From NCBI RefSeq assembly GCF_028640845.1, contig NC_080546.1, positions 53,145,409-53,209,408 of the forward strand: DNA of 64,000 nucleotides. The letters are read 5' to 3'. Both the position numbers and the translations under genes were made by a program. The notes beneath the pieces are model-generated. The model worked only from the letters and a program-made list of their open reading frames with translations, searched no databases and was not told the DNA's origin. Shown here piece by piece: positions 13,101 to 25,010 of this stretch (the stretch's first letter is position 1; every line of letters begins with the position of its first letter). The stretch comes from Ahaetulla prasina (taxonomy: Eukaryota > Chordata > Lepidosauria > Squamata > Colubridae).

Positions 13101-15660
13101 AGCAGAACTGAAAATGTCATAAAAGTATTAAGCTCCCAAGATAAGCCCAATCATTTATCTGTAAAAATAACCAAAATAGCACTACAGGAGAAATAACAGA
13201 AAGTAAGGATATCAATAGCCTTCCAGTAACTGGACCTCCTGTGGCAGTCAAATTAATCCAAAGGGCTGCTTTTGAATAGGAGCCAAAAAGAGAGGAAATG
13301 ACACTACTTCCATTCTTAGGTACTGACTGATATGTAGAGAAACCCCTAAAGATTAAAGAATATAATCATGAAATTATGAATAAGGCATACTAATTAATAG
13401 CTACATTTAAGGTAAATAATATCTGTACCACTTTAGCTTAGAAAATAGATACAGAAGTATAAAAATTGGCAATCTTGTGGCCAATATGAATAGGTAGAAG
13501 TCTTTCTTTCCCTCCCTTCTTATATAATATTAAAAGGTGAGATTATTCAGTTAAAAACAAGAAAAATTCAGAAGACCAAAAAAAAACAGTTATATACCAT
13601 ACCAAGGATTTAAAAATGGCCAACAAGATTGAATACATTCATGGCACATAAAACTACCAATAGCTGCTAATTTTGATGGACATCACATTATATTTAATGC
13701 CTATGAATACAAGTTACATCTGAGCATGAACCGGGCATTTACTGTGCTCATTTATGCCATGTGGCATTTAGTTGCATAGGGAACAAATAGCTTGATTAGA
13801 TTAAGTCTTTGTTCTCATCAGGAACATTGTGATGTTCATATCTGAAGGAATTCTGAAAAAATGTGATTGGATTTCCAAGAACTATAGTGAAATAGAATAA
13901 ATTGAACAGAGCTGCACCTAAGTTGGGAACCTATCAGGAATATTGTGAATTCTGAGGACTGAAGGCAGCCAAAGTAAGCAAGACTGATCTAGAGACTCTG
14001 TTTGTATAGCCAAGGACCAAATTAACAGTTAACGCTATACATATGTGAATGATGTAAGCAGAGTATAGTGGTTCTCAACAAAGTGATGTCAGCTAGGTCA
14101 ACAAGCAACTTCTTGGCATCAAAACAATTTCTTTATTGCATTACTCTACTGTAATCTATTTCAGTCTTAGCGGCTTATGTGGCATAAACAAATGCTTTAA
14201 AACATCCACAATGGGCATAAAAATAAACCCAAACCTTAATAATTGTAAAATAGCAATGCAAGAAAAGTAAAACAGAAGATGGCTCAATCTGGTTAGAATG
14301 CTCTCTGGAACAACTCAATCTTCAGCATCTTCCTGAATGCAAGCAGATTATGAAGCACAAATCTGTTCAAAGGAAAAAATAATGAATTATGCTGCCTTGA
14401 ATACAAGAAGGAATTGAATCCTTCCACTGACAGAGGGAAATCAGCACTTTAACATAATGTCATTGTAGCTTGCAATAACGATTCTATGCCCTGTGAAGAG
14501 TATGAAACATTTCTATCAAACCTAGTTAAGCCAAATAGTAAGGTGTCTGATTTACAGACAAATTCTGATTTGGAGTGATTGTAATATATGTGGCAGTAAT
14601 TGTATTTCAAAGTTAAATAGTATTCTTTGCTTACTGATTTCTCTTCATCACTAACCCCTAATCTAAGACAACAGCAATGAGCTCCGTTAGAAATACAAGG
14701 GGGAAAAATTCAGGAAAGAGTAGAAAACAGCCTGTGAAATGCACTAGTATATCATAGAAAATATCTAGTTTGAGAGTCTGAAGCTATTCCATTCTCTCAA
14801 AATCAGCATTAATTGCTACAGCATGAAGATAATAGGTTAAACATTTTTATTTGGGCACAATAGTACAAACTGATGCATAGTTTTGCCTAGATTTCTAGAA
14901 TAGATACTTATGGCAGCTTCTAGATTTTGTTGCTTATTACATCATTATATACAAATATACAATTTGTTTGCATTGTATTGTTTTTTTCTTCCTAAAAAAA
15001 AAAAATCCAGATGTTATTTCAAATTGGGTTCATCTATGTTACAAACGCTGAAACAAACTTTTTCAATTTTTGGAAAAATGATTTTATGATATGAAGGAGA
15101 CCCATTATAAAATTAATAAACACTTGTTCTTCGCAATACCAATTTCTGACTTGAATGACATTGAAATTGGATATATATAAAACACTGATAATTATTTAAA
15201 CTGGGATTTATTTGTGCTCAGACTAAAACATTATGCTAAATAGAAATCCCCACATTTTTTCTACAGGACTGGAATATACAATTCAGGGCATATCCCCACA
15301 TATCATTTAAATTGTTTTTGCCCTGTGGTCATGTCATCTTGACTCTAAACTAGTTTAAGAAAATTTTGTTGACATTTAAGACACTTTAATAACAACTTGG
15401 AAGATACTCAGTCTGGATTACAGATTAGCATGTTTTCATATTTGCAGTTCTTTTTCTCCTCTGCCCTCTTTTTGTTCCAGAACATCGACTGTGGATTAAT
15501 CTTTCTGGTCAGTTAAATTGAATTTATAGATGCAAAGTTAAAGCATCAAAATGTACATATATCCAGGGTAAGCTTTTGTTGGTTGTTTTTTTTAAAAAAA
15601 CCCTTTCTTATTGTTCTGTTTCTTCTAAAATCTTTTAGAGTAACCTTCTCAAGAATATTA
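7160..15660. other. Long AT-rich gene-free stretch
   Basis: About 8.5 kb without a supportable gene. Frames here are short and lack domain features. A pair of perfect hairpins lies at 8855-8916. Unlike the rest of the window it shows few recent transposons. This is compatible with old intergenic DNA or conserved non-coding sequence, but that cannot be judged without an alignment. Confidence 0.45.
8855..8916. repeat. Two adjacent perfect hairpins
   Basis: First hairpin: TAGAAACTCA at 8855-8864 and its complement at 8870-8879, loop 5 nt. Second: GAGTAAGATGTT at 8885-8896 and its complement at 8905-8916, loop 8 nt. They are separated by 5 bases. Function unknown. Confidence 0.8.
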
Positions 15661-15664
15661 TTGA

Positions 15665-15725
15665 TAGTACAATGGCCTTAACTCTTGCCTTATAAATAGA
15701 AAGTTGCTGATTCAAAACCTACAGG
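15665..15725 (+). repeat. Possible tRNA-derived SINE head, degraded
   Basis: The order ACAATGGCCTTAACTCTTGC (box-A-like, followed by CTTATAAATAGAAAG) then TTGCTGATTCAAAACC (box-B-like) resembles a tRNA-Lys-like SINE head. No body or tail could be recognised. Confidence 0.3.
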
Positions 15726-16769
15726 AATGCTTTTCAGGAGACTGGAAAAACTGAAATGCTGCACTACTTGACTTTTTAAAAAAAATCACAGGAAAAATCA
15801 GAAAGCTCATGGTAATTCAATGGTTTTCAAACCATCAATGCTCTATTCATACTGAAAATATTGTGATCCATGAATAAACAATAAAATATAGCTTTAAGAG
15901 ATATCAGAGCATTGTAGGCATTGACTCAGCTATGTTCCTTCCTGCTAGTGTTAGGCTGCAATAAATTGAAATCCACTATGTCAAATGAACAGGAGCATTC
16001 ATGTGACTTAACATGGAAACCTGTCTTTTGAATGGAGCAAAACAAAGAGTATATTTTGATGGTGAGGGGAGGATTAATAGAAGTAAATTATCTGTTTTTA
16101 TTCTCTAGGCATAGCCATGTGGCTGTTCTAGTGACTAGGCAACCGCAATGACGATAAACTGTCAGTCACAATTGCTGCCCAAATAGAGATTGATGGGGGA
16201 AGGGAGAGATTTTAAATAGAGACTGAACAGCTGTCTGTCAGAGATATATCCTGAATTGAAGATTATGATGATTTGTAGGCTGAATTAAACTTCCAAAGTA
16301 TCTTCCTTTTTCTATTCCATTATTTCATGTAATTATATTTACAATAATATGAGTAACAATGTATGGGGAAACGTTTAAAAATGTAAGCTCTCATTAGCAA
16401 TCAGAAAATGGGAAGGCTGGAATATAGGGTAGTAAGAAAGACTTTTATGACTATACCCAGAATTATAGCACATTTTAACAACAGAAAATACTGTTTCTCT
16501 GCTAAAACTCAAGTTTTCCATTGCCTTAATCTCTCTTCATATTTATCATTCTACAACAAGAATTATACTACTTAGCAACCTTCTCACTTTGCTTTTATAC
16601 CTGGTCTTACTGTGTAGCCTGCAGTTACAAATATAGATTACTGGTTTTGTAAAATTCTCACAATGTTGACTGAAACTACAATCTCTATGAATAATATAGA
16701 CGAACTGAATGATAATCAGAATCTTAGATATCTAATCTAGTTTTCATATTTTCCTAACTGATCACAATT

Positions 16770-16832
16770 GACCATGGAGATTGGATTGGATTGGATCAGC
16801 TGATTCACTTCCAACTCCACTCTGATCTCATA
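16770..16832 (+). repeat. Possible CR1 3'-end relic
   Basis: The run of GGATTGGATTGGAT, then CACTTCCAACTCCACTCTGA, resembles a decayed CR1 terminal segment (GGTTGGACT...CCTTCCAACTC) as seen complete near 4040-4075. Too short for certainty. Confidence 0.3.
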
Positions 16833-17770
16833 GTAAGTTGCTGCTGTTGTTAATGGTTAAAGTAGTTTTAATGTAATTAGCTATCATGACATTAACAAGT
16901 AACCCTGCTCCTTTACATCTGCTACAGGGAATATAAATTTGCACACTCTACAAATACAGAGAAAACATTAAAAATTCTGTTTCACCATTTTGTTACATTA
17001 AAGATGCTTTATTAAATGTAAACTTTTATAGATAATAGAAATAAAGATACAATACATTGTGCATTACTGTTTGCATTATTCTGCAAATTAGATTTTAAAA
17101 GCAATCTAAGCTAAATAATATGCTGAATAAAAGCAGCAGGACTTTAATCAAATACCTATCTATTCTATTCATTTAGGTTAGCAGCTCATCAACTTCTTTC
17201 TTTTCCAAAAGAAAAGTGGGGAAAAACTTAAAAATACAATGTTTAATGCCAGCTGGCAATAGAACATGACATCAATCAAAAATTGTCTTACATTAACAGA
17301 TTTTTTAAAATTGCATAATTAGCAAAAAGACACATGGCTTTATTATTTCTTTCAGCTTTAGTGCTAAAAGCCTGAGCTCACAGGAGCCCAAGTTATCCTC
17401 AAATAATTTATATCACATTTCTAGATATATAACATTTTGGCCCATTAGAAACAGTCTGCAAAAACTCTTTTGAGGAGCATATGCTCCATTTATATTTCAC
17501 ATTCAGCATTTGACATCCATAACCAAGCCTCAAATGTAGAAAAATTGATCCCTGTAGTGCCTAGTTCAGTACCATCTCTTCCAGTTTTTTGCTGCACTTG
17601 TTAGAGATTTTGTGTAGTCTTCTCTGATAACTCCATTAGAATTTTCTCCAATTCTTATTTCAATTTTTCCAGAAATCCCCTTCCCTTCTGCACAGAATTT
17701 AACTGAAAACTGTGGTTTAAAAGTAAAAATTACACCTTCCAATTTGTCTCACTGAAATGTGATAGAAAGT
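16833..17770. other. AT-rich intergenic DNA, nothing recognised
   Basis: No gene or repeat terminus could be recognised between the CR1 relic and the L2 tail. Confidence 0.4.
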
Positions 17771-17772
17771 TT

Positions 17773-17853
<81 letters not shown>
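17773..17853. repeat. (AAT)n microsatellite at the L2 3' end
   Basis: About 26 AAT units directly abutting the L2 terminal motif. On the minus strand the LINE reads ...GGGCAGTATACAAATTAAAA then (ATT)n, so this is the LINE's own 3' repeat, expanded. Confidence 0.95.
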
Positions 17854-18054
17854 TTTTAATTTGTATACTGCCCTTCTCCCGAAAGACTCAGGGCGGTGCA
17901 CAGCCAGAATAAAATACAAAGAGAACAATACATATAATATTAAGAACATCCCTTAAAAAACTTATTCAATTGGCCAAAAATTTTAAAATACAATAACACC
18001 CTATAAAAATTTACAGAAATTAAAAACCCATAAAAGCAAATTAAAATTTTAAAA

Positions 18055-20061
18055 TCAAGCCAGTCCAGCTAGACGGAATAGATAGGTTTTAAGTTCGCGG
18101 CGAAAGGTCCGAAGGTCGGATAGTTGACGAAGTCCTGGGGGAAGTTCATTCCACAGGGTAGGAGCCCCCACAGAGAAGGCCCTCCCCCTGGGGGCCGCCA
18201 GTCGACATTGTTTGGCTGACGGCACCCTAAGGAGTCCCTCTCTGTGAGAACGCACCGGTCGCTGGGAGATAGAAGATGGCAGTAGACGGTCCCATAAATA
18301 TCCTGGTCCTAAGCCATGGAGCGCTTTGAAGGTAGTCACCAATACCTTGAAGCGCACCCGGAAGACAACAGGCAGCCAGTGTAGTCTGCGCAGGATGGGT
18401 GTTACATGGGAGTTACGTGGAGCTCCCTCTATCACCCGCGCAGCTGCATTCTGGACTAACTGGAGTCTCCGGGTGCTCTTCAAGGGGAGCCCCATGTGGA
18501 GAGCATTGCAATAGTCCAAGCGAGAGGTCACGAGAGCATGAGTGACCGTGCATAGGGCATCCCGGTCCAGGAAGGGGCGCAACTGGCGAATCAGGTGGAC
18601 CTGATAAAAAGCTCTCCTGGAGACGGTCGTCAAATGGTCTTCGAAAGACAACCGTCCATCCAGGAGAACGCCCAAGTTGCGCACCCTTTTCATCGGGGCC
18701 AATGACTCGTCCCCAACAGTCAGCCGCGGCTGCAGCTGACTGTACCAGGGTGCTGGCATCCACAGCCACTCCGTCTTGGAGGGGTTAAGCTTGAGCCTGT
18801 TCCTCCCCATCCAGACCCGTACGGCTTCCAGACACCGGGACAGTACTTCGACAGCTTCATTGGGGTGGCCTGGGGTGGAAAAGTACAGCTGTGGATCATC
18901 AGCGTACAGTTGGTATCTCACCCCAAAACCACTGATGATCTCACCCAGCGGCTTCATATAAATGTTGAACAGGAGGGGCGAGAGAATCGATCCCTGCGGC
19001 ACCCCACACATGAGGCGCCTCGGGGTCGATCTCTGCCCCCCTGTCAACACCATCTGCGTCCAGTCAGAGAGGTAGGAGGAGAACCACCGATAAACAGTGC
19101 CTCCCACTCCCAAACCCTCCAACCGGCGCAGCAGGATACCATGGTTGATGGTATTGAAAGCCGCTGAGAGATCTAATAGGACCAGGGCAGAGGAGTAACC
19201 CTTATCCCTGGCCCTCCAGAGATCATCCTCCAACATGACCAAAGCTGTCTCCGTACTGTATCCGGGCCGGAAGCCGGACTGGAACGGGTCTAGATAGACA
19301 GCTTCATCCAGGTACTCGGGTAATTGATGTGCCACCGCACTCTCTACAACCTTCGCCGTAAAACGAAGGTTGGAGACTGGACGGTAATTTCCTAAAACAG
19401 CTGGGTCCAGGGAAGGCTTCTTGAGGAGAGGTCTCCCCACCACCTCTTTCAAGGCAGTGGGAAAGACCCCATCCCGCAAAGAAGCATTTGTAATCTCCCG
19501 GAGCCAGCCTCGTGTCACCTCCTGCGTAGCCAGCACCAACCAGGAGGGGCATGGGTCCAGTAAACATGTGGTGGCATTCAACCTTCCCAGCAACCTGTCC
19601 ATGTCCTCGGGAGTCACAGGATCAAAACTATCCCAAACGGTCTCAACAAGATGTGTCTCGAAACTCTCGCCTGGATCTACCCAATTTTGATCCAATCCAT
19701 CCCGAAGCTGAACGATTTTATCGTATAGATAACCGTTAAACTCCTCGGCACGCCCTTGTAATGGGTCCTCCCGCCCCTCCTGTTGAAGGAGAGAGCGGGT
19801 GACCCGAAACAGGGCAGCCGGGCGGTTGTCTGCCGATGCAATGAGGGAGGAAACGTAAAAACGCTTCGCTTCCCTCAATGCCACTAGGTAGGTCCTACTA
19901 TAGGACCTGACTAGTGTCCGGTCAGCCTCAGAATGGCTGGATCTCCAGACACTCTCTAGGCGTCTCCTCCGGCGTTTCATCTCCCTCAGCTCCTCGGAAA
20001 ACCAAGGAGCTGGTTGAGACCTGCGCCGGGTCAGAGGCCGCAAAGGCACGACACGGTCCAA
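18055..20061 (-). pseudogene. L2 ORF2, reverse transcriptase and C-terminal domain
   Basis: A 668-codon uninterrupted frame. Reverse-transcriptase motifs appear in order: NYRPVSNL (about 225-232), QSGFRPGYST (about 261-270), motif A LLDLSAAFNTINH (about 296-308), GVPQGSILSPLLFNIY (about 353-368), the catalytic YADD at 386-389, LNPSKTEWLW, and a C-terminal L2 block ending in FRRELKTYLFRLAGLA. All three catalytic Asp are present. YADD is followed by P where related copies usually have T. On its own this part looks coding-competent, but upstream it is separated from the endonuclease by one frameshift and one stop. The first Met is internal to the original ORF2, not a natural start. Confidence 0.9.
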
Positions 20062-20270
20062 ACTCCAGCCACGTCCTGTTCCCAGGCCGCGACTAGTTCT
20101 TCAGTCGTGCCGCGGGCCAGGTTCTCGGGAAACGGCCCAAGCTCCGTCAGGAACCTCTCTGGGTCCATCAAGCGCCTGGGACGGAACCAACGCATTGGCT
20201 CTGTCTCCCTGCGGTGGTGAGTAGCAGTCTGAAAGTCCAGACAAAGAAGAGAATGATCTGACCATGACAA
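20031..20270 (-). pseudogene. L2 ORF2, endonuclease-RT linker
   Basis: Continuation of the endonuclease frame after the TAG, beginning with SWSDHS, the catalytic His motif. About 70 codons later (near 20060-20075) the frame is lost by an indel and continues in the next frame as LDRVVPLRPL. The linker has no catalytic residues of its own. Confidence 0.8.
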
Positions 20271-20273
20271 AGG

Positions 20274-21014
20274 CTAAATAACGAAATCATTTAAAATCAG
20301 ATCATTTGCCCACTGGCCAGAGACAAAAATCAGATCTAGAGTGCCTCCCCCGATGTGGGTAGGGCCGTCCACTAATTGAGTCAGGTCCATGGCCGTCATG
20401 GAAGCCATGAACTCCCGAGCCGTCGAGGATGCCACGCCAGTTGATGGCAAGTTGAAATCCCCCATGACCAACAGTCTAGGGGTTTCAACTGACAACCCGG
20501 CCAACAACTCCAACAGCTCGGTCAGGGCTGTTGTCACGCAGCAAGGAGCCAGGTACGTGATTAACAAGCCCACCTGAGTCCTACGACCCCACTTCACATA
20601 GAGGGATTCACAACCAGTTATCTGAGGCACAGTGGTCTCCCTCGGTTCCAGGCTTTCATTAATAATAACCGCCACCCCGCCACCCCTACCTTGGGCCCTC
20701 GGCTGATGGAATGCTCGGAAACCTGGTGGGCACATCTCCACTAGGGGAAACCCCCCTTCCGCGCCCAACCAGGTCTCCGTAATGCCCATAATGTCCGTGG
20801 ACCCCTCCTGAATTAGATCTGAGATCAGGGGGGCTTTGTTAACCACGGACCTTGCATTGCATAACATCAGCCAGAGGCCCAAGTCCCGAGTACTCTGGTC
20901 ACCCGGGGAATGGGAAGAAGCGGGGGGGCCGGAGCACGTGATCGCTCTTAAATAGCGAGAGCGTACTCCCAAAACCTGATGTGCCCCCCCTTCTGCCATT
21001 TCTGCCTCTCCCAC
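20274..21014 (-). pseudogene. L2 ORF2, apurinic-type endonuclease domain
   Basis: A 246-codon frame with the APE-like endonuclease motifs of non-LTR retrotransposons: the N-containing CNARSV (about residues 52-57), ITETWL with the catalytic Glu at about 80, and GDFN at about 185-188. The terminal SDH motif lies just beyond the stop, in the continuation 20031-20270. The TAG at 20274-20276 is a single in-frame nonsense codon, since the same frame continues with PLSWSDHS. In an intact element this domain nicks target DNA to prime reverse transcription. The true ORF2 start may lie further upstream. The ATG-proximal GC-rich leader is not recognisable as ORF1. Confidence 0.85.
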
Positions 21015-22145
21015 TTACCGTATCAATAGCACAACCCTGATAAGCTGGAACGAAACCCTCCCCCACCTCCCTCGGACCTAACTTAACGCCACGAACGCAT
21101 ACTGGACTTGGCTCTCTCCCCGACGGATTTCCTCCCCACCCTTTCCCCCTCCCCCCACAACCCAAACCCGTCAGTTTCCACCCTCCCCGTAAAATTCCCA
21201 TTAAAACTCCCCTTAAAAAACCAGTTAAAACAGTTAATTAAAAATCCCCTAAGTCTCCTATTCTTGGCATGCCATCTCTCGGGATTCCAAAACCCGTCCT
21301 CAAGATAGGCCCTCGATAACGTGGACGACCAAACCCGTGAGAGAGGGGAATCTCGCAGGGCAAGAAGGTCAGCCGCTGAAAATGTCCACATGATGAAAGA
21401 GAAGCATGGCAAGCAGACCCATCCTGGACAGTCAGGATATCCCCGGGTGGGGAAAGTCGATGGACATCCGTCTCAGTCTCAGTCTCAGGCGGTAGATGAA
21501 ATAGTCACTGCCTTATTCAGTCACTCAGCACCACAACAGATCACCCCCATCCCCATCGAGCCTCGAAAATTGCAGCCACTAATTTGGCTGCCGATGGCAA
21601 CAAACTGAGGCTCGATGATATTCTATGGGTAATCCAAGGGTGGTCTGGGGGGGGAAGGGCGAGTCCTCCAATTTCACAGACTCCATGGGCTCCATCTCGG
21701 CTCCACCTGGGGGGAACTCCGCTGCCAACGTCCGGGCGTCATCTTCCGTCCACGACCGATGCCGGTGCCGCTAACGCCGGTGCCGCCCAACCAAGCCAGG
21801 GCGCCGCCAGAGAAGAAACGCTCTAGTTGGCCCCCCGACGAGGCCGTCCAGAGCCCTCCTTACCCACCAGGCTGGGGGGGGGGCTCTCACCCAAGGTGGC
21901 GGGGGACCCAAGATCTCCACAGGGTCCCCACCCCCGGCTCAAGACGCTGACGCCGACGCTGGCCACCGAATCAGGCCAGGCCAGGCCATGCCAGTCCGCT
22001 GCCAGGCCAGTCCGCTGCCAGGCCAGTCCGCTGCCAGGCCAGGCTGCTACCGCCGCCGAAGAGAGACGCCACTGGCGAAAGCGCCACCGGAAATGCTCTG
22101 GTCACGCTCTCCCAGAGACACCATCACAAGGTCAAAGCACTGAGA
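21015..22145 (-). other. GC-rich 5' leader of the L2 LINE
   Basis: This is rich in GC and CpG compared with the AT-rich flank. Several short frames overlap on both strands, including a minus frame at 21083-21412, and none has a recognisable domain. Near 21985-22045 a word close to CAGTCCGCTGCCAGGC repeats in tandem, as in LINE 5' UTR promoters made of short repeats. ORF1 could not be identified. Confidence 0.5.
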
Positions 22146-22395
22146 ATGGAATGCAATGGCTCATCAACTAGCCTACTGCTGAAGAGACAGTTCCCAAAAC
22201 AATTTATTCAAATATTATTGGACAATAAGGGACCAGCAAGGGGGAGGAACTGAATGGGGAAAGTTAACTAGGAAAGTTTATTGCGCAAACTTCAGTTCTG
22301 GCTTTGCTATACTGTAATCCATTTGGTCGAGGGTCATTCTTGCTTAAAGGGACCAGGTTGGGGACTGACAGAAGGTTTGCCCGATGATTTCAAAA
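22146..22395. other. Unassigned sequence between two LINEs
   Basis: No gene. Composition drops back to about genome average. It may contain a further repeat (near 22195-22395), but no termini were recognised. Confidence 0.4.
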
Positions 22396-22399
22396 TTTG

Positions 22400-22620
22400 T
22401 ACAGTTGTGACACAATAACTTAATATATTGATATTGTTTCCTGATTGCTTATTTGTACCCTATGATTATCATTAAGTGTTAAATTTGTACCCTATGACCA
22501 TCATTAAGTGTTGTAAGTGTTATACCTTGATGAAGGTATCTTTTCTTTCATGTACACTGGGAGCATATGCACCAAGACAAATTCCTTGTGTGTCCAATCA
22601 CACTTGGCCAATAAAAAATT
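22400..22620 (+). repeat. Rex1/CR1-like LINE 3' tail
   Basis: Plus-strand copy of the family tail also found inverted at 23452-23640 and 1278-1720. It has TTTGTACCCTATGA twice, CACCAAGACAAATTCC, TTGTGTGTCCAATCACAC and TTGGCCAATAAAAA. It is joined directly to the ATTCT array that follows. Only the 3' end is present, the usual result of 5' truncation. Confidence 0.85.
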
Positions 22621-22713
22621 CTATTCTATTCTATTCTATTCTATTCTACTCTACTCTACTCTACTCTACTCTACTCTATTCTATTCTATGCTATGCTATT
22701 CTATTCTATTCCA
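22618..22713 (+). repeat. (ATTCT)n microsatellite seeded by the LINE tail
   Basis: About 18 ATTCT or ACTCT units with point variants (CTACT, ATGCT). The array begins exactly at the LINE terminus. ATTCT is the complement of the AATAG class whose expansion by LINE tails has been reported in colubroid snakes. Confidence 0.9.
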
Positions 22714-23450
22714 TTTATCTGTCTCGATGGTTTGCTTGCTGCAAAAATGTTAGAGCCTGGGGTCTATTGACTGAAAAATTAATGTCATGTATTTAGTCTT
22801 GTTTTCCAACCATAATATAACTTTTAATGGCATCTCTCTTCCAAAGTTTCTGATATTACGTTATATTCAAACAAAATTCATTATTGCTTTCCATTATATA
22901 TCTGCACCTAGCTCACTCATACATAATAATATTATAATTATTCACATTAGTATAAAAAACTGGTAACAGCTTGGAAGTTTTGATTTTGCTTGATTTTCTT
23001 TTAATTGTGCTTGACATCCCTGTTCTACAGAATTTTCTAGTAGGACTAAGCGTACTTTGAAGAAAATGATTAAGAAGTGCTTAAGGCCCCATACAGTATA
23101 AGCACAGCACCTCTCCACTATAAATTAAAGCAGCTCCTTTTTGTTTTTTTCAAGCTTGCACAGGTGGTAGAAAAAAGGCACTGCTAATTTAAGATATCAG
23201 CTAATTAAAGGAAACACAACTCTTAAAGCAGCAGCATTTTTTTTCTCATATAGGTAGTTATTTTTTTTTCAAAAGAGATTGCAGGAAAGTTCACTGTGAC
23301 AATAATACCACTCAAAAGATATATTGAACTTCTTGTCTTGTTATTATTGATAGCCCTTAAAACCATTGCAGTTTTGGATTAGTAAAATCGACATTTTATT
23401 GGTGGTGACTTGCTGTGTAAGTTTTGACAATCAGAGAATCATTACCAAGT
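22714..23450. other. Non-coding spacer, nothing recognised
   Basis: AT-rich sequence between the two Rex1-like copies. No supported gene. Confidence 0.4.
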
Positions 23451-23724
23451 GATAGAATTTTTTTTTTATTGGCCAAGTGTGATTGGACACACAAGGAATT
23501 TGTCTTGGTGCATATGCTCTCAGTGTACATAAAAGAAAAGATATGTTCATCAAGGTACAACATTTACAACACAATTGATGATCAATATATCAATATAAAT
23601 CATAAGGATTGCCAGCAACAAGTTATAGTCATACAGTCATAAGTGGAAAGAGATTGGCGATGGGAACTATGAAACGATTAATAGTAGTGCAGATTCAGTA
23701 AATAGTCTGACAGTGTTGAGGGAA

Positions 23725-24150
23725 TTATTTGTTTAGCAGAGTGATGGCCTTCGGGAAAAAACTGTTCTTGTGTCTAGTTGTTCTGGTGTGCAGTGCTCTA
23801 TAGCGTCGTTTTGAGGGTAGGAGTTGAAACAGTTTATGTCCAGGATGCGAGGGATCTGCAAATATTTTCACGGCCCTCTTCTTGATTCGTGCAGTATACA
23901 GGTCCTCAATGGAAGGCAAGTTGGTAGCAATTATTTTTTCTGCAGTTCTAATTATCCTCTGAAGTCTGTGTTTTTCTTGTTGGGTTGCAGAACCGAACCA
24001 GACAGTTATAGAGGTGCAAATGACAGACTCAATAATTCCTCTGTAGAATTGGATCAGCAGCTCCTTGGGCAGTTTGAGCTTACTGAGTTGGCGCAGAAAG
24101 AACATTCTTTGTTGTCCTTTTTGATGATGTTTTTGATGTTCGCTGTCCAT
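23725..24150 (-). pseudogene. Rex1-like ORF: C-terminal region
   Basis: A 141-codon frame that continues the RT protein after a frame change: QRMFFLRQLSKLKLPKELL, later FYRGIIESVICTSITVW, SIEDLYTARIKKRAVKIFAD, ending KAITLLNK. These are typical of the Rex1 C-terminus. The stop is followed by the 3' UTR. Confidence 0.8.
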
Positions 24151-24790
24151 TTTAGATCTTGCGATATGATAGAACCTAGAAATTTGAAGGTTTCTACTGT
24201 TGATACTGTGTTGTCTAGTATTGTGAGAGGTGGAAGTATGGAAAGGTTTCTCCTAAAGTCTACCACCATTTCTACGGTTTTGAGTGTGTTCAGTTCCAGA
24301 TTGTTTTGGTTGCACCACAAGGCTAGTCGTTCGACCTCTCGTCTATATGTGGATTCGTCATTGTCTCGAATGAGACCAATCACTGTTCTGGTTTTTGCGA
24401 ACTTCAGTAGCTTAACAGATGGATCATTGGAGATGCAGTCATTGGTATACAGAGAAAAGAGAAGTGGGGAGAGCACACAGCCTTGGGGGGGGCCTGTGCT
24501 AATTGTACAGGTATTTGATGTGATCTTGCTTAGCTTCACCTGCTGCTTCCTATTTGTTAGGAAGCTTGTGATCATAACAAAAGCTTGTGATGAAGTCTGT
24601 TCCGGTACCTGTAGCTGGTTTAGCTTAGTTAGAAGAATGTCTGGAATGATGGTATTGAATGCTGAACTAAAGTCTACAAAAAGGACCCTTGCATAGGTCT
24701 TTGGAGACCCAAGATGTTGTAGGATGTAGTGCAGAGCCATATTAACAGCATCATCTGTTGATCTATTTGCTTGGTATGCAAATTGCAAGG
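24054..24790 (-). pseudogene. Rex1-like ORF: reverse transcriptase core with a lost active site
   Basis: A 244-codon frame with QFAYQANRSTDDAV, motif A LFVDFSSAFNTI, GPPQGCVLSPLLFSLYTND and a block around VERLALWCNQNNLELN. The catalytic box that should read FADDT is FAKTRT here, so two essential Asp are gone although the frame is kept. The C-terminal region continues out of frame at 24150-23725 (MFFLRQLSKLKLPKELL and so on). Confidence 0.85.
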
Positions 24791-25010
24791 GGTCTAACAG
24801 CGATCCGTGATGGTTTTCAAGTAGGAAAGCACTAGCCTTTCAAAGGTTTTCATGACTACAGATGTTAAAGCAACTGGTCTGTAGTCATTCAGTTCCTTGA
24901 TGGTGGGCTTCTTCGGCACTGGGATGATGCTACCATCATTTGAAGCAAGAAGGAACATAGCACATCTCTAGTGATTTATTGAAAATATGGGTGAAGATGG
25001 GGCCAATTGG

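Larger units (their letters stand above)
17773..22145 (-). mobile_element. L2-type LINE, nearly full length
   Basis: Minus-strand order: GC-rich 5' leader (about 22145-21020), endonuclease (21014-20274), linker (20270-20031), reverse transcriptase and C-terminal region (20061-18055), 3' UTR with the motif GCCCTGAGTCTTTCGGGAGA near 17895-17875, then the (ATT)n tail. The motif recurs at the ends of the copies at 28.8 kb and 44.7 kb and in the SINE at 1.5 kb. Only one nonsense codon and one frameshift break the main frame, and the catalytic motifs of both enzyme domains are readable. The 5' boundary is uncertain. It is placed where GC-rich sequence with 17-bp repeats (about 21985-22045) ends. 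Confidence 0.85.

Noticed and set aside
22618..22796. Possible CRISPR-like or coding repeat (SILFYS-rich frame)
   Set aside because: Pure ATTCT microsatellite without spacers; the protein is repeat translation.
23824..24696. 290-codon plus-strand frame
   Set aside because: Antisense shadow of the Rex1-like reverse transcriptase, which has clear RT motifs on the minus strand.
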